Source of the DNA: Telmatactis stephensoni
Lineage: Eukaryota > Cnidaria > Anthozoa > Actiniaria > Isophelliidae
Reading direction: 5' to 3'
NCBI GenBank assembly: GCA_029948255.1
Contig: JALIZF010001761.1
Location: 248,001-312,000 of the forward strand
Length of the DNA: 64,000 nt
Notes under the pieces: generated by a model
What the model was told of the DNA's origin: nothing
The model's input: the letters and a program-made list of their open reading frames with translations, nothing else
Database searches by the model: none
Shown: piece by piece, positions 10,467 to 21,355 of the stretch
Position numbering within the stretch: the first letter of the stretch is position 1
How the letters are laid out: every line of letters starts with the position of its first letter
Made by a program: the position numbers and the translations under genes

Positions 10467-10953
10467 CTAAAACAAAAATAAAGTAACAGAGCTCTAAAAG
10501 TGCAAGAATCGGATTATTACAGGAACAATTCAAGAGGGGCCCTACTACAGATGTACGAAAGCTTTGATCTAAACGTGTGAACATTATCACTAATATATTA
10601 TGAAAAAGCAGATAATAACTTGAGCATCAAATTATGGATATATGTGACAAAACAGAGTGAAGACTAGCGCAAAAAGGTTTTACAAAACTAAATTAAAAAT
10701 AGCATATGCATAAAAGATGGTGAAGGCGCAGCCCACCGAGAAAGTCAGCCCGAGATAACCCCTAAGGGCATAAAAGGCATTAGACGCCCGCACCTAGGGC
10801 ATGACTAACTGGTGGAGAAGTAAAAAGACGAGTGAAAATTACGTGAAAGGTTTAAATTATGCGCATTATAAATAGTGTTGGATTCCGAAATTTGCGATAA
10901 ATGTATAAAGTATGGCGTATCTTTATCTTTAAGTACGTAAAATGAAACAACAC

Positions 10954-11180
10954 AACAACAAAGGTACACAAGAGCAAATTTATTTAATCAGATACGCTGG
11001 ATATTGAATTATTGATATCAATCAGGAGGTTTCATATAAGCTTACAACGCACAAGCAAAAAATGATACAACAACAAAGGTACAAAGAACAAAATTATTTA
11101 ATCAGATACACTGGATATTGGATTATCAATATCAATCAGGAAATCTCATAGGCTTACAACGCACAAGCAAATAGGACAAA
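10954..11180. repeat. 115-bp tandem duplication between gag and RT
   Basis: AACAACAAAGG starts at 10954 and again at 11069. Each copy contains GATATTG followed by TATCAATCAGGA and ends in TTACAACGCACAAGCAAA. The copies have diverged at several sites. The rest of 10467-11222 is non-coding. Confidence 0.75.
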
Positions 11181-11222
11181 TAGTGATACGGTTAAATCCT
11201 GAATATAACAAATTAACAAGTG

Positions 11223-13133
11223 CTAGCGCCTATTAGGGCAATTTCTTTGAAAGTGGCCCTGTTGGCCACAGCCAAAGCATCTAGCTCGCCCTCTAACGCC
11301 TCCTCTTCCGCGTCCCCGAAACCCTTGCCTGGGGTAAGGCTGATAAGCTTGAGGCGCAGGCGCAGGGACGCGGTTGCTTTTCATCATCTTAGCTATGGTA
11401 GCTGCAACTTTCGCCTCCTCTTTCGAACCCATTAGTCTTGTTACCACGTCCCCTAGTTGTGGGTTAAATGCAAATGGACGAACTTGCCGTAAAATGGCTT
11501 CGAACTCTTTAGCACGAGCGTGGTTGGAGACGCGGGCGTCGTCAGCCAACTTTTGGATAGCTAACATAATACTGTGCGGGTCCCTGAAACGCGTAGGAGA
11601 AGATGCCAGATGACGGACGTTCTCCAAAGAGGCTTCCACGCTTACGGCTGATGTTTTCACTTTCAATTCATCTAGTTCTTGTTTCAGAGCTTGAATCGTT
11701 AGCTGTAATCACAACGAGTATGGAGTCAAATATTCTGATAATAATATAAATTCATGCTTTCAAATACTCATTAGTGAGCTGATCCTTTCACAAACGGCTA
11801 TTAACAATTGCTATTTTCAATATTCTGCATACCAAACAAAGGTATTATATCAGTCTACGACCCCAGGGAACATAAGAAAAGAAACTACTTGAATTAAACT
11901 TAAATAATTAAGAAGGCGGAGATAGAAAGAAACTAATTAAGCTAAAGATAAATGGCTAACAAAGGACCTTAAAAAGCGTCTTAAATGATGAGGTTAAAAT
12001 AAACAAGAATATGAGTACTGAACAATAAAAATCAGTATGCAACTAGACTAGAAAAAAGCCAACACAAAAACATTACTAGTTCTTGCAAAATACTGGACTA
12101 CTAGTTTCACTAAAATGAGCAATACTAATCTAAGTACTTTAGCATTTAAACAAACTACCAGAAAAGCGGAAATGAGAATGGAGATATAAATCTGTAATAG
12201 AACTATAATCTGATAAATTGTTATAAGCAGTGTAGCGACAACGCAGTTTTACTGTGGTGCTAATTATAAAAATATTTTACCAGCAGCTACCCCTGAAAAC
12301 TTTAGACAATATTCTACTTATGCAACCGAAACTATACAGCCGTACAAATTTAAAAGGTACTAAAATTTAGAAGATACTTATTTGAACTGCAACCAATACT
12401 ACAAATTCAAGGATACTTGATTTAACCACACCAAGCACTGCAAACTTGAAAAATGTTCTACTTAATTGCAGCCACCACTGCAAACTTGAGAAAGACTATA
12501 CTTAATTGCAGCCAGCACTGCAAACTTGAAAAATGTTGTACATAATTGCAGCCACCACTGCAAACTTAAAAAATACTATACTTAATTGCAGCCACCACTG
12601 CAAACTTGAAAAATGTTGTACTTAATTGCAGCCACCACTGCAAACTTAAAAAAATACTATACTTAATTGCAGCCACCACTGCGAACTTGAAAAATACTAT
12701 ACTTAATTGCAGCCACCACTGCAAACTTGAGGAAGACTATACTTAATTGCAGCCACCACTGCAAACTTGAAATATGTTGTACTAAATTGCAGTCACCACT
12801 GCAAAGCTTTGCCAAGAGCTTGAAAAGACAACCTTTAATTATTTGACTAAATGACCGTTATTTCCGAAGCAAATTTGATAAAATACCGTAACGCATAAAA
12901 CGAACATGAAATAGACTGGTAAGTGCAATAGATTATACCTCCTTGTGGGCGGCAGCTCCGGGCAACTCTTGACCAACGCGGGCCGGTTCTTGTATTTCGG
13001 GTTCTTGACCACCAGCGGCAGCGGGTTGCTCTTGGTTATCGGCTGGTAAGGCAGGAAGGACTTCGTTAGGTAAAACTGCTTCTTGCAGTGGTGCTGGAAC
13101 TTGTAGATCTTGATTAGCCCGAACATTTGCCAT
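11223..13133 (-). CDS. Gag-like protein of the Ngaro-like element, two exons
   Basis: Exon 1 is 13133-12939 (65 codons, Pro/Glu/Gln-rich, starting MANVRANQ). It ends AAGGAG|GTATAA at phase 0. Exon 2 starts at 11702 after a GATTACAG acceptor, again phase 0. It encodes a helical region (QALKQELDELKVKTS ... RLMGSKEEAKVA), an Arg/Gly-rich stretch and a C-terminal CCHC zinc knuckle (CFGCGQQGHFQRNC). It would package element RNA. A second, related gag (exon 1 at 59021-58875, exon 2 from 58130) has the same exon structure and phase, which supports this model. The 1.2-kb intron holds a 40-bp tandem array. No lesion was seen. Confidence 0.8.
12376..12806. repeat. Tandem array of about 40 bp in the gag intron
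   Basis: Roughly ten units of TGCAAACTTGAAAAATG ... TACTTAATTGCAGCCACCAC, more diverged at the left end. The array lies inside the gag intron of the Ngaro-like element. It may influence splicing or transcription, but nothing in the sequence shows that directly. The remaining intron sequence 11703-12375 is AT-rich and featureless. Confidence 0.85.
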
Positions 13134-13151
13134 GGCTTCTATGGACTGCGA

Positions 13152-13230
13152 GCAAACCGGCGACTGTCAAGAGACTGATTGTTCTCTCTATTATATAGTC
13201 TTTGTCATGCATCGTTGCGCATCAAATAGT
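13152..13230 (-). repeat. A1 split direct repeat (Ngaro-like)
   Basis: 79 bp identical to A2 (6469-6547). It marks the 5' terminus of the element, 19 bp upstream of the gag start codon on the minus strand. Transcription probably starts in or near here. Confidence 0.9.
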
Positions 13231-13660
13231 TGCTAACATTTAAATGAAACAATAAAACAAAAAAATATGTCTCTCGTGTAATACTCTTTGGTCTCAAGAT
13301 GTTCTTGTTCAATGATAGAACCTATTTGTCACAAAAAAGTCACTATTTGTTAGTACTTTATTGGATTTTATTTCATGTTTTAACTGCATTTGCTATAACT
13401 GTTTGAAAATCAAATAATGCTTCTTCTCTAACAACAATGTAAAATTATATTTGGCTCATTTAAGCATAGTTAAGCTTATAAACAGTGTATTAAGTTATCA
13501 GTCTGGAAAAATAATAAAAAATATAGCAACATTTCTCTTCTTTACACATGTATAATGTCAATTTAATATAATAAATTTGAAAGCTTACCACATAAAGAGT
13601 CCACTCAAAGTATAATCTTGAGAATACCATTTCTACAGATAAATCTGATTACAATGTACA

Positions 13661-14293
13661 TTAGTGTTGAGGAATACCAAATGAGTTCCAGTAACCATAA
13701 TTAAATGAGACTGTTAAAACTTCTCTGTTAACAGCGTACTTGAAAGTAAATGGGTTTTCTTTAGAAAAAGTCACTTCAGCGAAACTCTTGTCTTCAAATT
13801 CTTTACAAAAAAGCTTTGTTTTGTCTACATGAGAAGTTTCGTCAATTCTGCTCATTATATAGGTAGCTTTTCTTCTATCTGTGATCTGCACTGTCTGGGT
13901 AGATTTCGTAGCAGTACAGCTATGTCCAAAAGAATTATGTTCGACTATTCCTTTCAAAATTACGTCAAATACTTCTCTTGGTACGTCCTCTGTAAAAGTA
14001 CAATGATAAGGGGAAGCTGTTGTCGGAGTACTCCAAAGTCTTCGCAGAACGGCTTTATGAATTCTCTCCAATATGCGTGAAGTCATTGGATAGATATCAA
14101 TAATCTGATGACAATCCCTTTGATTTTGAGGCAAAGAACTGTCGTACTGGCTAAAAACTGACTCCATAAGGCTACCGAGCTCTCTAAACACATTGTCAAT
14201 GAATGATTCATCTCTTTTGGATTGGGTTTTTATCGAAAGCTTCCAGTTTAACATGCTTGAGTGGACACGATGCTTGAGTTCTTTAGACACCAT
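13661..14293 (-). CDS. Unknown protein, 210 residues
   Basis: I do not recognise this family. The frame is intact from an ATG in good context (AAAATGGTG) to a stop at 13661. The N-terminus is basic (KELKHRVHSSMLNWK), the middle rich in polar and Thr residues, and the C-terminus aromatic (SFNYGYWNSFGIPQH). No signal peptide, membrane helix or zinc motif is visible. It lies 65 bp downstream of the stop of another minus-strand gene (14358-16165), and the two may belong to one transposon. A dispersed repeat shared with 1497-1591 lies in that neighbour's intron. It could be an accessory protein of a DNA transposon or a small host gene. Intervals 13378-13660 and 14294-14357 show nothing else. Confidence 0.45.
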   Translation of the reverse strand: MVSKELKHRVHSSMLNWKLSIKTQSKRDESFIDNVFRELGSLMESVFSQYDSSLPQNQRDCHQIIDIYPMTSRILERIHKAVLRRLWSTPTTASPYHCTFTEDVPREVFDVILKGIVEHNSFGHSCTATKSTQTVQITDRRKATYIMSRIDETSHVDKTKLFCKEFEDKSFAEVTFSKENPFTFKYAVNREVLTVSFNYGYWNSFGIPQH

Positions 14294-14357
14294 TTTGTTT
14301 ATTAGCCCGCGCGAAACACATCAGCGGTGTTGCACATAAACAACTATACCCAGCGTA

Positions 14358-16165
14358 CTATGAGGCCGTAAAAGAAACAAAACGAGGCCGTGTCAGCCCG
14401 TCGTGTTGCACCAGTAGCTCGTTGGGAAAGTGGCTAGGACGCTGGTGGGAACCAGGGATGGTCATTGAGGTGCTTTCACTGTTGTCAACTTCGGCTGAGG
14501 TCACAAATGATGTGGATGTGGTGGATGGAGGATTTGATGAAGAGTTAAAAGTGTGCATTAATGGAACTTCAAAGATGTGGTCAGTATTAGTATCATTATT
14601 ATCATTATCCACGAGAGTGTTAGTGGGAAATGAAAAGGGAAAGGGTGGAGATGGAATTAGTGGTGGAAATGATGGCTGTGTGATGTTAGAAGTGCTATTA
14701 AAAGTGTTATTAGATGGTGGAATTGGTTGTGGAAATGATGGCTGTGTTGTGTTAGAAGTGTTATTAGCTGGTGGAATTAGTTGTGGAAATGGTGGCTGTG
14801 TTGTGATAGAAGTGGTGTTAGATGTAGATGGTGTTGAATGCAAAAGCTCTTGTATATTTGGAAGGGTTGAGGACTGGGATGATCTTGCCGATATTACCTC
14901 AGTAATGTGCTTTTGGTTTTCTATGATGTTTTTTTGATTTTCAATTAATTTATTTTGATTAGATAATATGACGTTTTGACGAGAATGAAGTTGCGATATA
15001 TCTTCAGTTAATTGTTCCAGCATTGTTTGGATTTCACGATTTGAATGACATACAGGTACTGCATCTGTTTGTTGACTTTGCATTTTAAGCTCGGGTGTTT
15101 GTGGAATCACAGAAGAACAGAATGAGGCTGATTCTTCTACAACTTCTTCTTGGTAATAATTGCATTGAAAGGTGCCAGCATTTATGCTTTTAATCACTGC
15201 CTGTTCTAATGGCAGGAGGCTTAGCTCGGTATCTTAAAAAGAAACACAAAAGAAAATGAAGGGACCAGTCTTTATCTACTGAGACATGAATTTATATTTT
15301 AACTATCTTGACTGTTGACATTAAATTTTTATATCATTTCAAGCCTTTCAATGGTCTTCCAACCAATTTATAAAGCCTGGTTTTCACTAGCGACGCAAGC
15401 GCACGTGGAGAAGCAAGCGCAAACGCAAGAGGCCTTATTTCATAGTGAAAACCGCCTAACGCAGTGATAAAGCAAGCGCAAGATATCAAACAATTTCCTT
15501 TTTTCTTGCGCTTGTTTAATCACTTGCGCTTATCCACGACTCGTTTTCACTAGAATTTAAGCGCTTGCGCTTTCCTCGCTAGTGAAAACCAGGCTTAACA
15601 GTCCAGAGCAAAACAGCTTTGGTTTTCAAGAACTTACAAGTATTTCTGCAACTCTTTTCTTGTTTGCTTGATGTAAGAACTACTTGTTAACCTCATCCCG
15701 ACTTTGTAAATTACTATCAAGATGTTAACCATCAGAAAAACAGAGGCTGTTAATTGAATTGATTGTCAAGTGTATGTGTGTGTGTGTGTGTAGGGGGAAG
15801 GAGAAAGGGGAGCCATAGCCTAAAATATACCATTTGAGGGATGGGTCACAAAGTAACTAATTTCAGTGGATCAAGAAAAAAAAGTGATTAGTGAAAAATA
15901 TTTCTTCACCCTTCACCCACCCCTCCCTAATTTTGAAAACCGGATCATTCAAAACTTGTGGCTACGCCCCTGATATCTTAAGTGAATTACCTCGTAAATT
16001 CAGGATCCTCACTTTGAAGAACTTGTCGTCATATTTCATTTTTACGATTTCTCCTTCACGGATGGAGTCTTGGCATTCTTGTGTAATAATTTTGGTCTTT
16101 ATTATCCCTACTTGTATGGGGATAAGTTCAAAGTACAGCACTAGTGCGTACTTCCACTGCTTCAA
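14358..16165 (-). CDS. Two-exon gene with a coiled coil and Ser/Thr/Pro-rich tail
   Basis: Exon 1 (from about 16165 to 15991) encodes LVLYFE ... GEIVKMKYDDKFFKVRIL, a small beta-type domain resembling the N-terminus of some BEN-domain or chromatin-reader proteins. A donor (CGAG|GTAATT) at 15990 and an acceptor (TTTTTAAG) ending at 15233 restore the frame (LR-DTELSLL). Exon 2 (15232-14358) has a heptad-like coiled coil (about 45 residues from REIQTMLEQL to KHITEVI), then a long low-complexity Pro/Asn/Ser/Thr region. No start Met fits exon 1 well. An acceptor-like AG upstream near 16190 suggests another 5' exon. No BEN domain is seen in this copy. The 757-bp intron holds a TA-flanked MITE and a dispersed repeat. 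The function is unknown; a transposon accessory protein is my inference. Confidence 0.5.
15373..15595. mobile_element. MITE with TA target duplication in an intron
   Basis: Inverted ends (AAGCCTGGTTTTCACTAGCG and its complement) are flanked by TA. The interior repeats CAAGCGCAAG-type motifs on both strands, so it can fold into a long hairpin. It is non-coding. Confidence 0.8.
15601..15680 (+). repeat. Dispersed repeat, copy 2
   Basis: Diverged copy of 1497-1591 (GTCCAGAGCAAAACAGC ... TGTAAGAA). A (TG)n stretch at about 15775-15790 follows. The rest of 15681-15990 is non-coding intron sequence. Confidence 0.6.
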
Positions 16166-16323
16166 AAGAAGTTGTTCATGCCAACTGAAATTCTATTTTG
16201 CTTGTATGTGTTCGAATAAATTTTAAATTGTCACGACCGTTTCAAATCATATCTTCTATATAAGGGTAAACAAGATGCAAAATATCACGTATAAATTAAG
16301 TTCGAATAAATCAACCGGTAAAT

Positions 16324-16377
16324 GAATATTTAAAAGAGAATGTTTGATGTGAATATTTAAAAGAGAATGTTTGATGT
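16324..16377. repeat. 27-bp perfect tandem duplication
   Basis: GAATATTTAAAAGAGAATG... occurs at 16324-16350 and directly again at 16351-16377. A perfect 16-bp palindrome (ACTACGCATGCGTAGT) follows at 16403-16418. Apart from these, 16170-17010 shows no supported feature. Confidence 0.85.
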
Positions 16378-17017
16378 ACAGGAAACCCACATGTGCCTAA
16401 TGACTACGCATGCGTAGTTAAAATTTGCTGCTGTTCTAAACATGCTCGCTCGGGGATGACCATGATCAAGGACGATGTAATCCAGGTGATCTGGAGGATT
16501 TTGATTAGCCAATACATGGATGTAGTAAAACGAGAAGAAAGACCTTTTCCGATCATGAAAAAAAAAATCTTGGGATCAGCATAAATTGTTTTGGAAGTGC
16601 TTGGAAATCAATCAAACTTTTCACAAATCTGACATCTCAACGATCAAATCGATTGTAAAGCCGGTAAGTTTACTGAAAGAAAGCTTGGATCATGTCTAGT
16701 TTATGACTTTTTATCACAAAATTGGCTTACGAAAAACACTAGAAACTTCGTCATTTGAAAATGGCAAAACTACATTTTTTCGTCTTCAAAATATCAAAAT
16801 ACAAGTGATATCAAAAAGAAAGTTTTGATTATTTAAGAAAGTTTTAGTAACAGTTAAACTGCCAGGTTCCTTCCAACTTTGATGCTGATGTCAAGATAGT
16901 ATTGAAGCGTGATTTTTGTGCTAGATAAACTGTAAACACACCAAACAGTAAAAAAAACCAGGGATACTTTTGGGATCATTTATAAATGGATGGTCATTAC
17001 CTCTAGGATTGTGGTGG

Positions 17018-18318
17018 TTTGGAAGGCGATGATGATTTTACCAATGACTTGGATGCCATTATGGAGGAATATTTTTGCACTGATAGCAGACAAAGGGAAA
17101 CAAGCTTAACCCAGTACAGTGAAAGTGATGGATCTGATAATTCAGAAGACGAGCAAGATGAAGAGCTCACTACAAACGAGTTTGGTATTGTCCACTAAGA
17201 AGTTGGTGACAGTGAACAAGACACATTCAAAATACAGACAAAGGAATTTCTGGATGCTGCCTGTACCTGTAAGTTTGGATGTAATGATATTCCTTGCAGC
17301 ATTTGACATTTGACATTTTTTATTCAGAAATTAAATATTATTTAAATAATTACACATTTACCTGCTAATAGCATAGCGCTAATCGAGGCAGGTTGAGAAT
17401 GTAAGATAGTTCATTAAAATTTCATACATAATTGTAGAAAATAAAGATGATTTTAAATGTCAAAAAATGAAATTAGTGAAGAGCAAATCTATTTGATTTT
17501 GAAATAACTTTTAAACTCAGAATACAATGCTCACAACTTACAGTCAGCAAAAAATGACAGTGGGTAGCGAATGACAAAGGTCAAGTTACTACGTTCTCAG
17601 TCACCATGTATGCAAAAGCACATTTACGTTTTTGTATTGTATCAGTAAAGATCGATTGCAAAATTTTTAAAGACACATCTATTCCAACATGGGATCACGC
17701 CAAGAAAACACGGGAACACCTCAAAACTACCTCATAATATAATTCCATATGAAATCGTAACTTTTAAAGTCAGCTTTATAAAAAAACGTTGCAGCTTAGC
17801 AGGGAGTTGCACTTTCTGGGAGAGTTCCTAACTTCAAAAACATGAAAGCACAATTCCTACTGTCATCATAATCTTAATCATAATCAAAAGCTTCAGTTTG
17901 GCACAAGTATAAATGTGTAGTTGAACAAGCTAACTTGCAACCTGTGAGTTACACGAAATTTGTAGAGCTTTGGAGCTTTGAGGGTCGTATGTTAGAAAAC
18001 TGTAAAAGGTTAATGCGTCTCCCTCCTTAAATAAAGTTATTGTACTGTATTATATTAGAATGATATCACACCATACATCATGATCATGACTCCTGCTACT
18101 GACCTTTGCATACTTGTCAAATGAACACCAAGATTTCAAGCAAGGCTAACAAGTGATCCAGAAAAGGCCAAGCTTTTACATATTCAACAAAAACACTTAG
18201 ATGACACAAAAGCAGAAAGAGAATTTATGGAAAGCTGTATTGCAAATTGCAAAAAGACATACATGGCAGACAATAGTGGGATTGATTTATTGTCTGGTAA
18301 ACCTCACTGTTCATTTAA
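17018..18318 (+). pseudogene. Transposase-like gene, 5' part (split by TTAA elements)
   Basis: Two coding stretches survive. About 17025-17309 reads DDDFTNDLDAIMEEYF, an acidic segment, then FLDAACTCKFGCNDIPCSIF, a Cys-rich motif; the frame has internal stops after GIVH and at its end. About 18150-18318 reads LTSDPEKAKLLHIQ ... DLLSGKPHCSF and stops exactly at a TTAA (18315-18318). Deleting everything between that TTAA and the one at 27092-27095 lets the frame run on into GTVHYSYDYAQQV at 27096, so both parts are one exon. The family is recognised by the downstream motif HTDNCGGQNKNN. It is a repeated transposase-like family of animals whose superfamily I cannot name. The interval 17320-18130 is non-coding, probably intron. 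Confidence 0.65.
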
Positions 18319-19165
18319 GGAGGTTTCCTACAATTTCTTTAGTGCTTGACTGGTCAAATTGAAATGACTGCAGTTTTTATATGAAAGTACCCACAGTTAT
18401 GAACTTTTGTCCACTTACTATATAAAGACTGAAGTTTTTAAAGGTATGTGTTTTGTTTACATTGGGGTTACCATAGCGACGAAACAATGACATCACCATT
18501 TTAGATCAAGCAATTTTACATGTTTTTCGACCTAAACTTTTAAAATGACACATAAGGCGTTAATATTTGCCTAGCAGCATACAAATTTTGGAGAAATTCG
18601 TTTAAGCCGATTTTGAATTATTCAAGGCACAATATTTTAACACCAAAAATCACAATTTCTTGTCAGTTTTGATTCAATAATTTTAATAGCAAAGCAGCAT
18701 GACAACTCTTGGACTGTCCAAATGTTGTTCATATATCAGACTACCTCTCACCAAAGGGAGAAAACAGTTGACAAAGCATTTTGGTATGAATTTTGATAAG
18801 TGGGTGTATGATGTCTAAGTGAGCATATGATGGTTGAGATCCATAGCAATTTCTGACATGCCACTTCGTTGAAAAGTAGTCTGATACATGAACAACGCTT
18901 GGACCGTCAAAGAGTTGTCATGCTGCTTTGCTTTTAAAATCATTGAATTGAAATTGTGATTTTTGGGGTTATGAAATTGTGCCTCGTATAACGTCATTGT
19001 TTCGTCGCTGTGGTAACATCTATGTAAACAAAACACATACCTTTAAAAACATCAGTCTTTATGTAGTAAGTGGACGAAAGTTCATGACTGTGGGAGCTTT
19101 CATGTAAGAACTATAGTTGTTTCAATTTGACCAGTCGAGCACTAGATAAATTGTAGGAAGCCTCC
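18319..19165. mobile_element. Fold-back TTAA element (Kolobok-type MITE)
   Basis: 847 bp flanked by TTAA at 18315-18318 and 19166-19169. The two halves are near-complete inverse copies, with arms of roughly 400 bp. The outer parts pair GGAGG and CCTACAATTT with their complements. The inner parts pair GCAGCATGACAACTCTTGGAC with its complement near 18900. The element has no meaningful ORF. The right TTAA is shared with the Kolobok element. Confidence 0.85.
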
Positions 19166-21355
19166 TTAAAGGGGTACTTGGACGTATATATGGGCATATT
19201 TTGAAAATCTATAATATTCAGTTTTACAAGCTGAAACTTGGCATAAATAAATTTCAATAAATGATTAATCACTCTACGAAGTTTCGTTTTGATATTTTAA
19301 AGGGAACCATGAAATATTTACGATTTTTCCGCCGCCATTGTTTGATCACCTCACGGCTTTGGCTCAAGAGAATGGGCTCTAGTTTGGGTCTATGACGTCA
19401 TAAGTCCAACACAAATCAAACAAGCATGGCTAATTATACACATGTGAAAGCAAGGATAATCTCGAGAAAAATAAGTTGTGATCAGTAACATGTCTTGGCG
19501 TTGCGCAGTCTATGGCTGTAGCAGCGTATCTAATCCCGAGACTGGTATATCAGTCCATAAGTCACCATCTATCAAGTCTGATTTAGACAAATGGAAGCGA
19601 TTCGTGCGATTACATCGGGCCAACTTCAATCCTGTCAAATTTGGCGTTTGCTCGAAGCATTTTACGAAGGACTGCTTTTCTCGAACTCTTCACGTCGAGG
19701 GACAACAAAGACGTTTGATTAAGGGTTTAGTTCCAACAATATGGGGCTATGAGGATCATCCAACAGAAGCAATCAGTGAACGCAATCGCCGTAGGGTAAA
19801 GTAAGTGTTCTTATTTAGTGTTCAATTAGAGCTTGCATATGACTATAGCTTAAAAGTCACGTATAATAACCACAAAAGTAATTAATTTTTTTAAACACGG
19901 CATAGACCTTAATCATTATTCTGCTCTCACTATATTTTTATTATGAGATTCTATTCCGCTTATTGTGGTATTTATTGTTTCTGCTCGCGGTTTCTGTTTA
20001 GAGGAGATTTTTTCAATGACGAGCAATAATGGCGAAGAGCGCCAAAAACTAGACCTTCGTGCGAGTTTTAATCCAAATTTTCGTTCTGGATTAATACTTT
20101 GATTCAAGTTTCGCCGGCCAAAACTACTTACAAACAACTAAAACTTCCTGACGGAAATGATTTTTGTTTTTTACAACAGCCATTCTTCAACTGAGGATTT
20201 TTTGTCGTTCACTGCTCGAACTTGTCAAAAAATCCCCTTTTAGTTATATATTGTTTATCGTGTGATTGCATATTTGGGCGGCTTATTTTAAGTCTACAAG
20301 AACATGTGCGTTGTAGTATCGTTAATATCACATCAATCGAACTATTACCTATGCTTTCTATTGAGGTAATTTATTATCTTTTTGTAGACACTGAAAGGAG
20401 TATACGAAGACTTGCAGTGTCAGCAACAAGCCGCCGGTCGATCTATCCCACACGAGGCTGAACAGGAACCGGAACCGGGACCGGAGATTCCACAGGTTAG
20501 CTATAAAATTGTAATATAAAATAAGCATTTATATTAAATAGCTTCATATATATTCATGTAAATGTCTAGAAAGGAATCATGAACTTTTCAAGTAGTTACA
20601 CTTTTGATGTATTATAAAATACAAGCTCATTAGTTTCGTTGCAATAATTCTCAGTTGTGTCCAAAACAATAAACAAATTATAGTAAGCTTACAGATAGCC
20701 GCCTCAATTATTTGAGCCGCTTTGTTTCTGTAATTGAAAATCAGTGTATACACAATAACGCTTGATCTACTTTATTATTTAGGTTGAAAATTACAATAAA
20801 GAAGACCAACAAACACTAGGACCGGCGCTCGACCAGATAGTTGAACTACATGAAACGGAAGGAAATAATCACCCCGCAATGGATACTAACTCAGATGTGA
20901 GTAACACTTTATACCAGGTATATCCCTAATTAAAACCAGTGGCAGTGAAAACTAACATTTAATATAATTTATATTAACCATAATTATATTTTAGTTTCTC
21001 TTTATTCCAACAGCGCAGAACAGAATCTTATAGTTACAGTAAATTGAAATAGTTTACATGTTCGATTATAGGAATCATCAACTATCATAACACATTGTAC
21101 ACAATGTACAGTTGCCAGTGAAGAGAGACAAACCTTGAAAGCTGAACTCAGATCTCTAAAACAGAAGATCAACAGGATGACTAAAGCAAACTCGCAACTT
21201 ACAGAGGCACTTACCGAAGCTTGTAAACTTCCCATTGCAGTCACAACAGGTACGCAAAGGTTTGACGCAAAGATATTTTTTCCAATTTTGATATCTTCAA
21301 TTTCCAGTACACGAATCGAAAACATTCGCAAAACGCACCAGACGACGTCAAGTCT

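Larger units (their letters stand above)
6148..13230 (-). mobile_element. Ngaro-like tyrosine-recombinase retrotransposon, full length
   Basis: On the minus strand the order is A1 (13230-13152), gag, RT-RNase H, tyrosine recombinase, B1 (6620-6546), A2 (6547-6469), B2 (6222-6148). This is the split-direct-repeat layout of Ngaro/PAT-type elements in the DIRS order. A1 and A2 match over 79 bp and B1 and B2 over 75 bp with no difference that I can see. A and B overlap at GT in the B1-A2 junction. No LTR, integrase or target duplication is expected or seen. No methyltransferase-like domain was recognised, which favours Ngaro over DIRS1. The RT ORF has a nonsense codon and a frameshift, so the copy is recent but probably not autonomous. 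Confidence 0.85.
5961..13377. mobile_element. Non-autonomous relative of the helicase element, split by later insertions
   Basis: The left end (5961-6008, CATAAAATACAATC ... TACTAACAAATAGTGAC) is inverted at the right end (13336-13377, GTCACTATTTGTTAGTAC ... ATTTTATTTCATG). Both resemble the TIR of the 1687-5794 element. Without the MITE at 6011-6143 and the Ngaro-like element at 6148-13230, only about 0.2 kb remains, so it was a short non-coding derivative. No target duplication was identified. The interval 5795-5960 between the two TIR elements has no coding potential. Confidence 0.55.

Noticed and set aside
14422..14937. 171-codon plus-strand ORF
   Set aside because: Antisense of the low-complexity exon at 15232-14358; splice sites support the minus strand.
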